Part shown: positions 6,669 through 14,256 of the stretch, in pieces | Position numbering within the stretch: position 1 is the stretch's first letter | Layout: each line of letters starts with the position of its first letter | Assembly: GCA_031273305.1 (NCBI GenBank) | Contig: JAISSC010000164.1 | Location: 1 to 14,256, forward strand | Direction of reading: 5' to 3' | Source of the DNA: Flavobacteriaceae bacterium | GTDB taxonomy: Bacteria > Bacteroidota > Bacteroidia > Flavobacteriales > Weeksellaceae | DNA length: 14,256 bases | Program-made: the position numbers and the translations under genes | The notes under the pieces: model-generated | What the model saw: the letters and a program-made list of their open reading frames with translations, nothing else | The model's database searches: none | What the model was told of the DNA's origin: nothing

Positions 6669-7103
6669 ATGAAGGTTAAAATCATTAATAAGTCGAAACA
6701 CGAGCTTCCGGAGTATAAAACAGCCTTTTCCGCCGGGATGGACTTAAGGGCGAATTTGGATGAGCCGGTAGTATTAAAACCATTGGATAGAAAAATAATT
6801 CCTACGGGATTATATCTTGAAATTCCTCCCGGATATGAAGGTCAGGTACGTCCCCGCAGCGGTTTAGCATTTAAACACGGAATAGGTTGTCCAAACTCAC
6901 CGGGAACGATAGATGCGGACTATCGGGGTGAATTGGGTGTAATATTAATTAATTTATCTAAAGAAGATTTTACCATTAATGACGGAGAAAGGATAGCCCA
7001 GTTAATTATAGCCAGACACGAAACCGTAGTTTGGGAAGAAGTGGAGGAGTTAAGTGATACAATAAGGGGAGAAGGAGGATATGGAAGCTCCGGAATTAAA
7101 TAG
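6669..7103 (+). CDS. dut: dUTP diphosphatase (dUTPase)
   Basis: It hydrolyses dUTP to dUMP and pyrophosphate, keeping uracil out of DNA and supplying dUMP for thymidylate synthesis. At 144 residues it has the normal length of the homotrimeric family, and all five motifs are present: AGMDLRA (22-28), RPRSGLA (61-67), GTIDADYRGEL (79-89), GERIAQLII (106-114) and the C-terminal Gly-rich RGEGGYGSSG (133-142). The catalytic Asp is within motif 3 (D82 or D84), and Y85 stacks on the base. The ATG at 6669 sits in an A-rich leader (TTACAATAATG), the usual context for this phylum. It is the first gene of a four-gene plus-strand operon. Confidence 0.97.
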   Translation: MKVKIINKSKHELPEYKTAFSAGMDLRANLDEPVVLKPLDRKIIPTGLYLEIPPGYEGQVRPRSGLAFKHGIGCPNSPGTIDADYRGELGVILINLSKEDFTINDGERIAQLIIARHETVVWEEVEELSDTIRGEGGYGSSGIK

Positions 7104-7148
7104 AAATTAGTTAACATATAAATTTTTAAACATTAAATTTTAAACAAC

Positions 7149-8159
7149 ATGAAAATTATTGTTCCTATGGCAGGTAAAGGTTCTCGTCTAAGACCTCACA
7201 CATTAACCGTTCCCAAGCCTTTGATTCCCATAGCAGGAAAACCCATCGTACAGAGGCTTGTAGAGGATATAGCTAAGGTGGTAGATGAAAAAATTGATGA
7301 GATAGCTTTTATCATAGGAGATTTTGGTACGGAAATAGAAAGAAAATTAAAGAATATTGCGGAAAAACTGGGTGCAAAGGCTTCCATTTATCATCAGACG
7401 GAGCCTTTGGGTACGGCACATGCCATTCATTGTGCACGTGAAAGTATGATAGGTCCCACTATCATAGCTTTTGCAGATACCTTATTCAAGGCAGATTTTC
7501 AATTAGATAAACACTCCGATGGAGTTATTTGGGTTAAAAAAGTAGATGATCCGAGTGCTTTTGGAGTTGTAAAACTGGATGAATATGGAGTGATTCAGGA
7601 TATAGTAGAAAAACCTAAAAAATTTGTGTCAGACTTAGCCATCATCGGGATTTATTATTTTAAAGATGCGGAAAAATTAATGACGGAAATTAACTATCTG
7701 ATAGATAACGATATTAAAACCGGCAATGAATATCAGCTAACCGATGCGTTGGATAATTTAAGAGCTAAAGGTGCTAAATTTACTCTGGGTAAGGTGAACG
7801 ACTGGATGGATTGTGGGAATAAAAATGCAACGGTAGAAACGAACTCTAAGGTATTGGAATATGAGAAACAGGCGGTATCTGTATTTCCTCAAAGCGCAAA
7901 AATAGAAAACAGCCTGATTATTCCTCCCTGTTTTATCGGAGAAAATGTAGAAATAATTAATTCAAAAATAGGACCCTATGTTTCTTTAGGAAATGGTACT
8001 AAAATTGATAGAAGTAATATTGAAAATTCTTTAATACAAGAAGATACCCTTATCACTCACGGGAACCTGAGTAACTCCATGATAGGAAATTCAGCAAAAT
8101 ATTTCGGAGTATCCAGTACCTTGAGTCTGGGGGATTACAGTGTATTGGAGACTAAATAA
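7149..8159 (+). CDS. Sugar-phosphate nucleotidyltransferase with left-handed beta-helix tail
   Basis: It is predicted to couple a sugar 1-phosphate to a nucleoside triphosphate, giving an NDP-sugar for envelope polysaccharide or cell-wall synthesis; the exact sugar and nucleotide are not readable. The N-terminal Rossmann-like domain (about 1-235) shows GKGSRLRPHT (9-18), PKPLIPI (22-28), EPLGTAHA (85-92), FAD (108-110), VEKPKK (153-158) and WMDCGN (219-224), as in RmlA/GlmU-like pyrophosphorylases. From about 245 to 330, hexapeptide-like repeats (SLIIPPCFIGENV, NSKIGPYVSLGNG) form a short left-handed beta-helix without an evident acetyltransferase site. It lies 45 nt after dut and 5 nt before the lipoprotein gene. 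Confidence 0.9.
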   Translation: MKIIVPMAGKGSRLRPHTLTVPKPLIPIAGKPIVQRLVEDIAKVVDEKIDEIAFIIGDFGTEIERKLKNIAEKLGAKASIYHQTEPLGTAHAIHCARESMIGPTIIAFADTLFKADFQLDKHSDGVIWVKKVDDPSAFGVVKLDEYGVIQDIVEKPKKFVSDLAIIGIYYFKDAEKLMTEINYLIDNDIKTGNEYQLTDALDNLRAKGAKFTLGKVNDWMDCGNKNATVETNSKVLEYEKQAVSVFPQSAKIENSLIIPPCFIGENVEIINSKIGPYVSLGNGTKIDRSNIENSLIQEDTLITHGNLSNSMIGNSAKYFGVSSTLSLGDYSVLETK

Positions 8160-8164
8160 TACAA

Positions 8165-8962
8165 ATGAAAAAGTTGCTGTGCATAACCCTTATTACGGTT
8201 AGTTTGGTTTCCTGCAATACTCAAAAAGGAAGCATTGTAAGAGAAAAAGAGATCAAATATGAAAGTTTGGATGAAGAAGAACTTTTTCAGGCAATCCAAA
8301 AACCGGTAAATTTTACAACCCTGAAGATAAAGGCAAGTGCAGATATTGAGACAGCAGATACCGCTTATCCGTCGGTAGGGATGACTTTGTATATAGATAA
8401 AGGAAAACAGATTTGGGCGAATGCCACCATGATCTTGCCCCTTGCCCGTGCGACTATACTTCCCGAAGGATTTAAAATGTACGAAAAGATCGGAAAAACC
8501 TATATAGATTCCGATTTTGATTATGTTAATAATTTGTTAAAAGTCAACTTCATTGATTATCAAAGTCTGGAAAATCTTTTGACAGGAAAATTATTTTTAC
8601 CTATCAATCCGGAAGGCTTTAATCTGGAGCTGCAAAACAATGACTATATTCTGACCTCTGCCGGTTTAATGAAAGTAGGGACAGGAGATAATTCAAAAAG
8701 TTTTTTACAGAAGTTGACCTTTGATTCCAACTTCAACCTGAAACAGATTATTTTACAGGATAAAACCAATGATACCTATTTGCAGATAGATTATAACGAC
8801 TATATTAATGTTGAAGATAAAATTTTGCCAAAAAATATTAAAATTTTCATAAAAGAGAAGAAAGAGACCATATTTTCGTTAGATTATAATAAATTTGAAT
8901 TTGTTAAGATGGATACTCCTTTTGAAATACCGAATGGATATACTCAAAGAAAAATTAACTGA
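8165..8962 (+). CDS. Lipoprotein of the DUF4292 (LolA/LolB-like) family
   Basis: The 265-residue protein has a lipoprotein signal peptide with lipobox LVSC, so C17 should be lipidated. The mature part fits DUF4292, whose fold resembles LolA/LolB and which occurs in Bacteroidota. Alternating strands (NFTTLKIKASADIE, TYLQIDYNDYINV, LPKNIKIFI) fit an open beta-barrel that could hold a lipid. A role in moving lipoproteins or lipids to the outer membrane is a fold-based inference. Its stop codon overlaps the start of the next gene (TGATG at 8960-8964), indicating translational coupling with the EnvC-like protein. Confidence 0.85.
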   Translation: MKKLLCITLITVSLVSCNTQKGSIVREKEIKYESLDEEELFQAIQKPVNFTTLKIKASADIETADTAYPSVGMTLYIDKGKQIWANATMILPLARATILPEGFKMYEKIGKTYIDSDFDYVNNLLKVNFIDYQSLENLLTGKLFLPINPEGFNLELQNNDYILTSAGLMKVGTGDNSKSFLQKLTFDSNFNLKQIILQDKTNDTYLQIDYNDYINVEDKILPKNIKIFIKEKKETIFSLDYNKFEFVKMDTPFEIPNGYTQRKIN

Positions 8963-10500
8963 TGAATAGCAAAAAATATCTATATACTTGTTTGTTTCTA
9001 TTAATAAATGTAATTATTTACAGTCAGCAGCCTTATAATAAGGAAGTACTGCAAAAACAAAGCACCAAGTTAAGGAATGAAATTACTGAACTTAATAAAG
9101 CCCTTGTAGCCAGTAAGAACGAGTCCAAAACTTCGATTATTTACATAGCAAACTTAAACAAGAAAATAGATATTAGAGCGAAACTGATTAGCAACATCAG
9201 AAAAGAATCTAAGGTATTGGATGATGAGATTTACCTTAGTCAGTTAGAAATAAACAAGTTGCGAAGGGAATTGAAAAAGCTGAGAGAGGATTATGCAGAC
9301 GTTTTGATAAGATCATATAAAAACAAATCCATCCAAAATAAAATTCTATTTATCCTTTCTTCGGATAACATTGCTCAGGCATTTCGCCGTATAAAATACC
9401 TGCAAAAGTATTCGGAATATCAGGATAAAAAAGTGGCTGAAATTAATGATAAGCAACAGGAGATACTACATACCATAGAACTTAGAGAAAAAGCAAAAAA
9501 GGACAAACTGGATGTTTTGGCACAACAACAAGCTCAAAAGGATCAATTAGATGCAGAAAAAAGAGAGAAGGAAATTATCGTAGAGCAGTATATAAAGGAA
9601 CAAGGAAATCTGGCAAGCCAAATAAGACAAAAACAAACCCAAAGACAAGCATTAGAAAAACAAGTACAGGCAATTATAGTAGAAGAATTGAGGATAGTTA
9701 AGGCAAAAGAAGCAGAAGAGAGAAGAAGAGCAGAAGAAGCCGAAAGAGCAAGGAAAAAGACCATAGAAGAAGAAAGAGCCAAAAAAGCCTTAGGAGCACA
9801 ACAAGCAGCAGAAAGACTGGCAGCAGAAAAAACAGCAACAGCCCAAAAAGCAGCTAGAGAGGCTCTTGCAGCAAAAACAGCAGCAGAAAGGGAGACAAGT
9901 GACAAAGAAGCGGCTAAACGAGCGGAAGAAACCAGAAAAGCAGCAGAAAAAGCGGCAGCAGAAAGAGTGGCAGCAAATAAACTGGCCGTCCAAAAAGCAG
10001 AAGCGGCAAAAATAGCTGAGGAAAAAGCGATTGCAAAAAAAGAAGAAATAGGAGCATCTGCGACCATAACCACTTCTGCCGAAACCTTATCCAAGAGTTT
10101 TGAAGCAAATAAAAAATCACTTCCGTGGCCTGTCTTAGGAACCGTTGTTTCCGAGTTTGGAAGAACTCCGCATCCGGTGGTACCCAATATTTATGTGGAA
10201 CATCAGGGAGTGGAAATAGCAACCTCGGCAGGAAATCTTGCCAAAGCAGTATTTTCAGGCACCGTAAGCAGGATTTTAGTAGTTCCCGGAGGAGGAAAAG
10301 CTGTTTTGATCAATCACGGTAATTATTTCACTCTTTATACCAATCTTTCCACCGTGATAGTATCTGTGGGAGATAAAATAAATTCAGGTCAGTCTTTAGG
10401 GAAAATTTATACTGATGACTCCAATATCACACTTTTAGGATTCCAAGTCTGGAAAGGAACCGTTCCTCAAAATCCGGCGAATTGGCTCGTGGGGATGTGA
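8962..10500 (+). CDS. EnvC-like murein hydrolase activator: coiled coil plus degenerate LytM domain
   Basis: The 512-residue protein has a signal peptide (1 to about 22), long coiled coils (about 25-245), a Lys/Ala/Glu-rich helical stretch (about 245-362) and a C-terminal LytM/M23 domain (about 388-512). Active M23 enzymes need H-x3-D, a later H near Y-x-H-L, and HxH. Here the first site is H414-QGV-E418, the YxHL segment reads YTNL (459-462) and the HLHFEV place reads LLGFQV (491-496). The metal site is therefore lost, as in E. coli EnvC, which activates cell-wall amidases instead of cutting itself. It probably acts at the septum in daughter-cell separation. It is coupled to the lipoprotein gene by a 1-nt overlap and ends 31 nt before the convergent antiporter gene. 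Confidence 0.9.
   Translation: MNSKKYLYTCLFLLINVIIYSQQPYNKEVLQKQSTKLRNEITELNKALVASKNESKTSIIYIANLNKKIDIRAKLISNIRKESKVLDDEIYLSQLEINKLRRELKKLREDYADVLIRSYKNKSIQNKILFILSSDNIAQAFRRIKYLQKYSEYQDKKVAEINDKQQEILHTIELREKAKKDKLDVLAQQQAQKDQLDAEKREKEIIVEQYIKEQGNLASQIRQKQTQRQALEKQVQAIIVEELRIVKAKEAEERRRAEEAERARKKTIEEERAKKALGAQQAAERLAAEKTATAQKAAREALAAKTAAERETSDKEAAKRAEETRKAAEKAAAERVAANKLAVQKAEAAKIAEEKAIAKKEEIGASATITTSAETLSKSFEANKKSLPWPVLGTVVSEFGRTPHPVVPNIYVEHQGVEIATSAGNLAKAVFSGTVSRILVVPGGGKAVLINHGNYFTLYTNLSTVIVSVGDKINSGQSLGKIYTDDSNITLLGFQVWKGTVPQNPANWLVGM
9694..10047 (+). repeat. Low-complexity Lys/Ala/Glu coding repeat in the envC-like gene
   Basis: This part encodes residues 245-362 of the EnvC-like protein and is dominated by gca, gaa and aaa codons. 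Short words such as GCAGCAGAAA recur many times (AAER, AAEK, AAKT). It should form a long charged single helix or coiled coil between the N-terminal coils and the LytM domain. Such tracts can change length by slippage between strains. Confidence 0.8.
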
Positions 10501-10531
10501 AAAAATTAAGGATGGGGATAAAAACTTCATA

Positions 10532-12793
10532 TCATAGATTTTGAGCTTCGGAACTATGTATAAAAGCCTGTATATCTTTTTTATTTCCAACCATCCAGAC
10601 AGTATCGTTTAGTTGTAACAAGGTGTTGGAAGGCGGATTTACAATTTTATGGTCTTCACGTTCTATTCCTATAACTAATCCTTTAGTAAGTTCTCTTAAA
10701 AATTTGCTGCTTTTTCCCAAAACAGGAGAAGTTTCGGAAACGGTGAACTTCGTAAGAGTAACATTATCTTCCTTATAAGAGTTCTCGTGTTCGGGCATTT
10801 CTTCGGCTTGGATATTTTGTTCAAATATTTTAAGCTGTTCATCTGTCCCGATCAGCCCCAGCCTGTCGAAAGGAAATACTTTATCGTCTTCTTTCGGAAT
10901 GGGGATAATATTTTCTCCTCGTTTTATGTAAGCAACATTGATCCCGAATTTTTCCCGCCATGCCAATTCGGACAGTTTGGCTCCCGCATAGCCGGCATTT
11001 GGGCTAACCTCAAAATCGGTTAGGTGAGTATCCCAGAATGAAAATAAACTTTTCTTTACCTTATTGTTCTTTTCCTGTTCTCTAATATCTCGTTCATTCA
11101 GGTTATAAACAAACCTTTTGGTTATCAGGGAATAAAAAAGGTCGAATTTTGTAGATAATAGATACAAGCCTATGATGACAATAGGAATTACCACTAGAGA
11201 TGCTATGGTTCCTGAGAAGAAGAAATTCAGGATAACCCCTATCAGAAAAATTGCTGCTACAAACCTGGCTACTTCCATTACGATCAAAGGACCTCTCGCA
11301 TATATATTTTTATTCCAAACGTGCTGAAAAATATCTTTTTCCGGTTTTTTAACTAAGATAGCCCAAAGAAAAGGGGCGCACAATAAGATGGTTATGATAA
11401 GTGCAGCGATGGTAACGAAGTCTGAATTTATCAATTGTTCCCGTACAAAAGGCAGTATTACATAAACAACCAGTAACACAAGTCCTATAATTACAATTCC
11501 GTTAGTTAAAATTAGAAAAAGATACGCCTTTACCAATTTTTTCCATTTATTTTCCTCCTGTATGTTTTGTGTTCCGGTAGCATATTTGTCTATTGCCCTC
11601 AATACTTTAGCCGGCATAATTCGATTGATAACATCATAAAAAGACTCCGAATATTTGATCATATAAGGAGTTGTAAAAGTTGTAATAGCGGAAACTCCGA
11701 CGGCTATCGGGAATAGAAAATCTCCCGTTACTTTCAGGCTCATCCCCAGAGATGCTACTATAAAGGCAAATTCTCCTATCTGAGCCATACTCATTCCAAC
11801 TTGTACGGACTGTTTAAAAGGCTGTCCTGATAAGAGTGCCCCGATGGTTGTAAATCCGAATTTCCCAAAAATGGTAAGTAATGTTATTATAAGTATTTCC
11901 CAACGATATTCATACATTGAGACCGGATCTATCATCATTCCTATTGATACGAAAAAAATTGCTCCGAATAAGTCTTTTACAGGTTTTAGCGAATGTTCTA
12001 TCTTTTCCGCAGAAGTGGTTTCCGCTAAAATTGACCCCATCACAAAAGCTCCTAACTCCGCAGAAAAACCAATATTTGTTGTTAACGCTACCATTCCCAA
12101 ACATAAACCTATGGATAATATCAACAATGTCTCTTCATCGAGTATTTTTTTTGCTGTTCTCAACAAGGTAGGGATCAGGAAGATACCGAAAATAAACCAA
12201 AGAACTAAAAAGAACATAAGTTTCAGGAAGGATATTAGCATCTGAGAACCGTCAAAATGCTGACTTACTGCCATTGTAGACAGCAATACCATAAGTAATA
12301 TCACTACTATATCTTCAACTATTAGAACTCCAAAAACTATTCTGGCATAATTTTTCCTTTTTACGCCCAGTTCATAAAATGCCCTTATTATTATAGTTGT
12401 GGATGAACTCGCTAACAAACCGCCTAAAAATATACTGTTCATCATATTCCAGCCCATCCATTGTCCCACGAAATAGCCTAATATCATAATGGATACAATT
12501 TCCACTATCGCCGTAATGGATGCTGCTCCTCCCACATTGATTAATTTCTTAAAACTAAACTCAAGTCCCAAACTGAAAAGCAGGAATATCACTCCAATAT
12601 CTGCCCATATCTTTATATTTTCCCCATCGTTGGCGTTGGGTATGAACGAAAAATGAGGGCCTACTAAAAAACCCGCAATAATATACCCCAGAACAAGAGG
12701 TTGTTTTATCCTTTTGAATATTAATGTAGTAATTGCTCCTGCTCCTAAAATAAGAGCTAAATCCATAATGAGATTAGGTAAATGATGCTCCAT
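10532..12793 (-). CDS. CPA2 family cation:proton antiporter with two C-terminal RCK_C (TrkA_C) domains
   Basis: The 753-residue inner-membrane protein starts with a Na+/H+ exchanger domain (about 10-390, roughly 12 helices). Recognisable segments are LGYIIAGFLVGP (35-46), SLGLEFSF (74-81), ASSSTTIII (128-136), LIVEDIVVI (157-165) with E160-D161 at the expected ion-binding place, AELGAFVMG (245-253), FFVSIGMMID (280-289) and AQIGEFAF (337-344). A second block of about four to five hydrophobic helices follows (about 420-545). Two cytosolic RCK_C regulatory domains close the protein (about 590-665 and 680-745). No nucleotide-binding RCK_N (TrkA_N) domain is seen, unlike E. coli KefB/KefC. It probably exchanges K+ or Na+ for protons; the ion is not readable. 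The gene is convergent with envC and divergent from cinA. Confidence 0.9.
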   Translation of the reverse strand: MEHHLPNLIMDLALILGAGAITTLIFKRIKQPLVLGYIIAGFLVGPHFSFIPNANDGENIKIWADIGVIFLLFSLGLEFSFKKLINVGGAASITAIVEIVSIMILGYFVGQWMGWNMMNSIFLGGLLASSSTTIIIRAFYELGVKRKNYARIVFGVLIVEDIVVILLMVLLSTMAVSQHFDGSQMLISFLKLMFFLVLWFIFGIFLIPTLLRTAKKILDEETLLILSIGLCLGMVALTTNIGFSAELGAFVMGSILAETTSAEKIEHSLKPVKDLFGAIFFVSIGMMIDPVSMYEYRWEILIITLLTIFGKFGFTTIGALLSGQPFKQSVQVGMSMAQIGEFAFIVASLGMSLKVTGDFLFPIAVGVSAITTFTTPYMIKYSESFYDVINRIMPAKVLRAIDKYATGTQNIQEENKWKKLVKAYLFLILTNGIVIIGLVLLVVYVILPFVREQLINSDFVTIAALIITILLCAPFLWAILVKKPEKDIFQHVWNKNIYARGPLIVMEVARFVAAIFLIGVILNFFFSGTIASLVVIPIVIIGLYLLSTKFDLFYSLITKRFVYNLNERDIREQEKNNKVKKSLFSFWDTHLTDFEVSPNAGYAGAKLSELAWREKFGINVAYIKRGENIIPIPKEDDKVFPFDRLGLIGTDEQLKIFEQNIQAEEMPEHENSYKEDNVTLTKFTVSETSPVLGKSSKFLRELTKGLVIGIEREDHKIVNPPSNTLLQLNDTVWMVGNKKDIQAFIHSSEAQNL

Positions 12794-12927
12794 GCAATTT
12801 TTCTATAATTCTGATTTATATAATTTTTTCCCGCTTTCTATACCTATTAAGGTCACAACATTGGCAAGATACTATTTTTAATTAACTATTCCAAATTTTT
12901 AATAAAAATCAATTTCATTTTATTGAC

Positions 12928-12935
12928 TAAATTTG
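12928..12935 (+). promoter_or_regulatory. Candidate -7 box of cinA
   Basis: TAAATTTG is an exact TAnnTTTG match 15 nt before the ATG at 12951. No clear -33 TTTG is seen upstream. If real, the leader is only about 10 nt, and the TTG at 12933 lies inside the promoter and cannot be the start codon. Confidence 0.35.
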
Positions 12936-12950
12936 ACAATAAATAAAAAA

Positions 12951-14201
12951 ATGAAAGCATATCTTATCATTATTGGAGATGAAGTTCTCTCAGGAATAAC
13001 TCTCGATACCAATTCTAATTATATTGCTAAGGAACTTGACAATATAGGTATTTCCGTAATCCGGATTTCAACTATTCCTGATGAAGATAATGCCATAAAA
13101 CACGAATTGACAAAAGTTTTTAATTCGGATGCAGATTTTATCTTCACTACCGGAGGATTAGGTCCGACCAAAGACGATAAAACCAAACAGGCAATAGCCG
13201 ATTTTTTATCCGATACCCTTGTCTTACATCAACCCTCTCTGGATTATATTACAGATATTTATTGCAGAAACGGGAGGGAGATGAATGAACTTACCCGCAA
13301 TCAGGCTATGGTTCCGTCAAGGTCAGAGGTCATGATCAACCGGTATGGAACTGCACCTGTTCTATGGACGGAAAAAGACAATAAAATTCTAATTAACCTT
13401 CCCGGAGTACCTTATGAAACCCGTGCGATGATGACCGAATTTATTATTCCCAAAATTAAAAAAGGATTTAATTTGCCTTATATTATACGGCGTTCTCTCG
13501 TAGTAGTAGATTTTCCTGAAAGTGAACTGGCTTTAGCTTTACGTTGTTGGGAGGATGATCTCCCGGAGTTTATTACCCTTTCTTATCTTCCTTCGGAAGC
13601 CAGAATTGAGCTAAGATTAACTGCAAAGGGGAACAACCGTGAAGAATTGGAATATTTTCTTTTGCAGGAAATAAATAAATTGCCTGTTATTATAGGGAAA
13701 CGTCTTATTTCTACACAAACACCGGATATTCAAGAAGTTATTGCCGGTTTTCTCAAGAAAAACCATCTTACATTTTGTGTAGCAGAAAGTCTTACGGGAG
13801 GAACCATTTCACAAAAAATAACCTCTGTTTCGGGGAGTTCTGCCTATTACAAAGGAGGAATAACCTCTTATAGTGTGGAAGCTAAAGAAAATATTTTACA
13901 CATTCCTTCGGAGATTATTCGGACGTACACCGTAGTGAGTGAAGAAGTAGCCAAAGAAATGGCTGAGCGGTCGGCTAAACTTTTTAATGCAGATATTGCT
14001 GTCTCCACAACCGGAGTGGCAGGCCCAAATTCCGATGAATATAACAATCCGGTAGGGTTGGTTTATATCGGGTTGTATTTTCAAAAAGAGACCTTTGTAA
14101 AAAAATACTTTTATCCTGACCTTAGCCGCAATGAAATAATTACCCGTATTTCTAACAAGGCTTTGGAAATGCTTTACTTTAAAATTATAGAAAATGAATG
14201 A
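12951..14201 (+). CDS. cinA: CinA: competence/damage-inducible protein with NMN amidohydrolase domain
   Basis: The ATG at 12951 is preferred over an upstream in-frame TTG (12933) because family members begin MKAxxIxIGDEVLSG. The resulting 416 residues match full-length CinA. Residues 1 to about 170 are the MoaB/MogA-like domain (IIIGDEVLSG 6-15, TTGGLGPTKDD 66-76), which in characterised CinA proteins carries ADP-ribose/dinucleotide pyrophosphatase activity. After a linker domain (about 175-250), residues 258-416 are the PncC-like domain (AESLTGG 278-284, STTGVAGP 352-359) that deamidates nicotinamide mononucleotide to nicotinate mononucleotide for NAD recycling. S280 of AESLTGG is the likely catalytic serine. 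The gene is divergent from the antiporter gene and followed by a hairpin at the window end. Confidence 0.95.
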   Translation: MKAYLIIIGDEVLSGITLDTNSNYIAKELDNIGISVIRISTIPDEDNAIKHELTKVFNSDADFIFTTGGLGPTKDDKTKQAIADFLSDTLVLHQPSLDYITDIYCRNGREMNELTRNQAMVPSRSEVMINRYGTAPVLWTEKDNKILINLPGVPYETRAMMTEFIIPKIKKGFNLPYIIRRSLVVVDFPESELALALRCWEDDLPEFITLSYLPSEARIELRLTAKGNNREELEYFLLQEINKLPVIIGKRLISTQTPDIQEVIAGFLKKNHLTFCVAESLTGGTISQKITSVSGSSAYYKGGITSYSVEAKENILHIPSEIIRTYTVVSEEVAKEMAERSAKLFNADIAVSTTGVAGPNSDEYNNPVGLVYIGLYFQKETFVKKYFYPDLSRNEIITRISNKALEMLYFKIIENE

Positions 14202-14237
14202 TTAATATAAACTGAGTTCGGGATAAGAACGTAGCCC

Positions 14238-14256
14238 GGCTTTGCGAAGCAAAGCC
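14238..14256 (+). terminator. Perfect hairpin at the window edge, after cinA
   Basis: GGCTTTGC (14238-14245), loop GAA, GCAAAGCC (14249-14256) form a perfect 8-bp stem with a tight loop. The bases before it (AGCCC, 14233-14237) would extend the stem if GGGCT follows beyond the window. It starts 36 nt after the cinA stop. A terminator is likely, but a T tract cannot be checked, and a repeat or insertion element end is also possible. Confidence 0.5.

Noticed and set aside
9543..10187. Long minus-strand open frame inside the envC-like gene
   Set aside because: It is the complement of the Lys/Ala/Glu repeat tract, giving an Ala/Ser/Phe-rich low-complexity product with no gene-like features.
10501..10531. 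Bidirectional terminator between the convergent envC-like and antiporter genes
   Set aside because: No inverted repeat is visible in the 31-bp gap.
12933..12950. TTG start codon for cinA
   Set aside because: It would add six residues not typical of the family and lies inside a TAnnTTTG box; the ATG at 12951 fits the conserved N-terminus.

Overview
The window looks like a chromosomal segment of an AT-rich Bacteroidota bacterium, most likely Flavobacteriia. The evidence is the gene families (DnaQ/GIY-YIG fusion, LolA/LolB-like lipoprotein, EnvC-like LytM protein, FbaB-type aldolase), A-rich leaders without clear Shine-Dalgarno sequences, and promoter-like TTTG / TAnnTTTG elements. The genus cannot be fixed from sequence alone.

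Left edge (1-1308): an accessory-looking patch, visibly richer in G+C than the rest. It holds the 3' part of a gene for an AlbA_2 / histidine-kinase-type ATPase / winged-helix protein. The reading frame is broken by one missing T in a short T run (364-368). Directly after its stop codon lie three short repeat arrays. Each is built from its own 9-nt word, and all three use the same rule: successive words abut or are separated by exactly 2 nt, giving 9- or 11-nt spacing. This is the most unusual structure in the window.

Minus-strand block (1309-6418): a secreted family-3 glycoside hydrolase follows an unrecognised exported protein in a probable two-gene operon. Then come a class I fructose-bisphosphate aldolase with its own candidate promoter and terminator, a 386-bp gene-free stretch that may encode a roughly 110-nt small RNA, and a DnaQ-like exonuclease fused to a degenerate GIY-YIG domain.

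Plus-strand block (6669-10500): a compact operon of dUTPase, sugar-phosphate nucleotidyltransferase, LolA/LolB-like lipoprotein and EnvC-like coiled-coil/LytM protein. It links dUTP removal with envelope building; the last two genes overlap by 1 nt.

Right part (10532-14256): a large CPA2 cation:proton antiporter with two C-terminal RCK_C domains is convergent with envC and divergent from cinA. The window closes in a perfect hairpin after cinA.

Most of the window is ordinary housekeeping and envelope functions. The repeat arrays and the small-RNA candidate are the parts not explained by known gene families.
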